From the NCBI GenBank assembly GCA_038750655.1, contig JBCDGZ010000125.1:1-22738 (forward strand): a stretch of DNA of 22,738 nt, given 5' to 3'. This document shows positions 22,410-22,738 of this stretch, in pieces (within the stretch, counting starts at the first letter, position 1; each line of letters begins with the position of its first letter). A program made the translations under genes and the position numbers. The notes beneath the pieces were generated by a model. It made no database searches, was not told the origin of the DNA, and saw only the letters and a program-made list of their open reading frames with translations. The DNA comes from JBCDGZ01 sp038750655 (lineage in GTDB: Bacteria; Bacteroidota; Bacteroidia; Chitinophagales; Saprospiraceae).

Positions 22410-22738
22410 ATGCGATGGAGATATGAAAAATACCTTATATCACGATGTCTTGAATATATACAAGGTTGTAATCAAAGGATTGATAAAAACCTAATAAAAC
22501 TCATTGATGCAAATCATTCTGAATATATAATGATTTCTATTGCGAAGTCAGTAGAAGTCATTGTAACTCAGATATGTTATGAAAATGATATTTACTATGA
22601 AAAACTCAGTTCTGCCATTTCAATTCTTTATAGAGAAGGATTGATTCCACCTATTGAACAAAGCCTTTTGCATGTCATAAAAAATGTAAGAAATGAAACT
22701 AGTCATGATAATTATAATAGTAATCTGGTTGATATAAC
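22410..22738 (+). CDS. Partial gene with HEPN/DUF4145-like R-N-x3-H motif (cut by window end)
   Basis: An open frame of 109 codons runs from ATG at 22410 to the window end with no stop. An in-frame TAA at 22398 fixes the start region. The translation begins MRWRYEKYLISRCLEYIQG, is all-helical in character and AT-rich in codons. At residues 94-99 it reads R-N-E-T-S-H within VIKNVRNETSHDN, matching the R-x4-H (R-N-x3-H) motif that forms the active site of HEPN ribonucleases and recurs in DUF4145-like proteins; the preceding helix ends in a hydrophobic run (PIEQSLLHVIKNV) as is common there. Family assignment from one motif is tentative and the downstream part is missing. It is divergent from the gene at 22191; no clear promoter or Shine-Dalgarno is visible. 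Confidence 0.6.
   Translation, partial: MRWRYEKYLISRCLEYIQGCNQRIDKNLIKLIDANHSEYIMISIAKSVEVIVTQICYENDIYYEKLSSAISILYREGLIPPIEQSLLHVIKNVRNETSHDNYNSNLVDI

Noticed and set aside
21241..22738. CRISPR array or transposase remnant near the right edge
   Set aside because: Repeats are single inverted or paired elements without regular spacing, and no transposase or integrase reading frame is present.

Overview
The window looks like the chromosome of a Bacteroidota bacterium, probably a marine or freshwater relative of the Saprospiria/Lewinella type; the lineage below phylum is inference. The evidence is a secreted glycoside hydrolase with a type IX secretion (Por) C-terminal sorting domain, promoters of the Bacteroidota type (-7 box TAnnTTTG) before several genes, almost no Shine-Dalgarno sequences, a 5S rRNA 3' end of the Bacteroidota type, and many families typical of the phylum (OmpA fused to an NPSFE domain, DUF4197, Nif3 next to a C4 zinc-ribbon coiled coil, FKBP lipoproteins).

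Layout. 1-92: the 3' end of a 5S rRNA gene and a terminator. 172-4102: a secreted glycosidase on the minus strand facing the rRNA operon, then a small membrane protein and an outer-membrane barrel protein on the plus strand. 4157-7732: an AhpD-like protein, a PcrA/UvrD helicase and QueG, closely spaced and co-directional. 7741-9245: a CheY-like single-domain regulator and a membrane-anchored GT2 glycosyltransferase on the minus strand. 9377-11182: a TesA-like SGNH lipoprotein and an AI-2E-family permease as a two-gene operon, ending at a strong bidirectional terminator. 11246-12604: a DUF4197 lipoprotein and dihydroneopterin aldolase (FolB) fused to a cysteine-rich CWC domain, minus strand. 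12783-14012: glutaryl-CoA dehydrogenase. 14240-18622: OmpA-family protein, PabB, Nif3-like protein and zinc-ribbon coiled-coil protein, tightly packed and ended by a terminator. 18725-20248: a TPR-type exported protein whose stop codon directly abuts that of a convergent FKBP lipoprotein (20249-21175). 21371-21444: tRNA-Met(CAT) with its own promoter and terminator.

To about 21.45 kb this is mostly ordinary core-genome housekeeping: DNA repair, queuosine modification, two folate-pathway enzymes (FolB, PabB), lipid and acyl-CoA metabolism and the cell envelope. After the tRNA the character changes. The DNA becomes AT-rich and rich in inverted repeats, and holds an unrecognised 160-residue gene divergent from a gene cut by the window edge. 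The cut gene carries an R-N-x3-H motif like that of HEPN ribonucleases or the related DUF4145 proteins. This is probably the edge of an accessory island at the tRNA and is the best place to look for something undescribed, but the window stops before the diagnostic genes.
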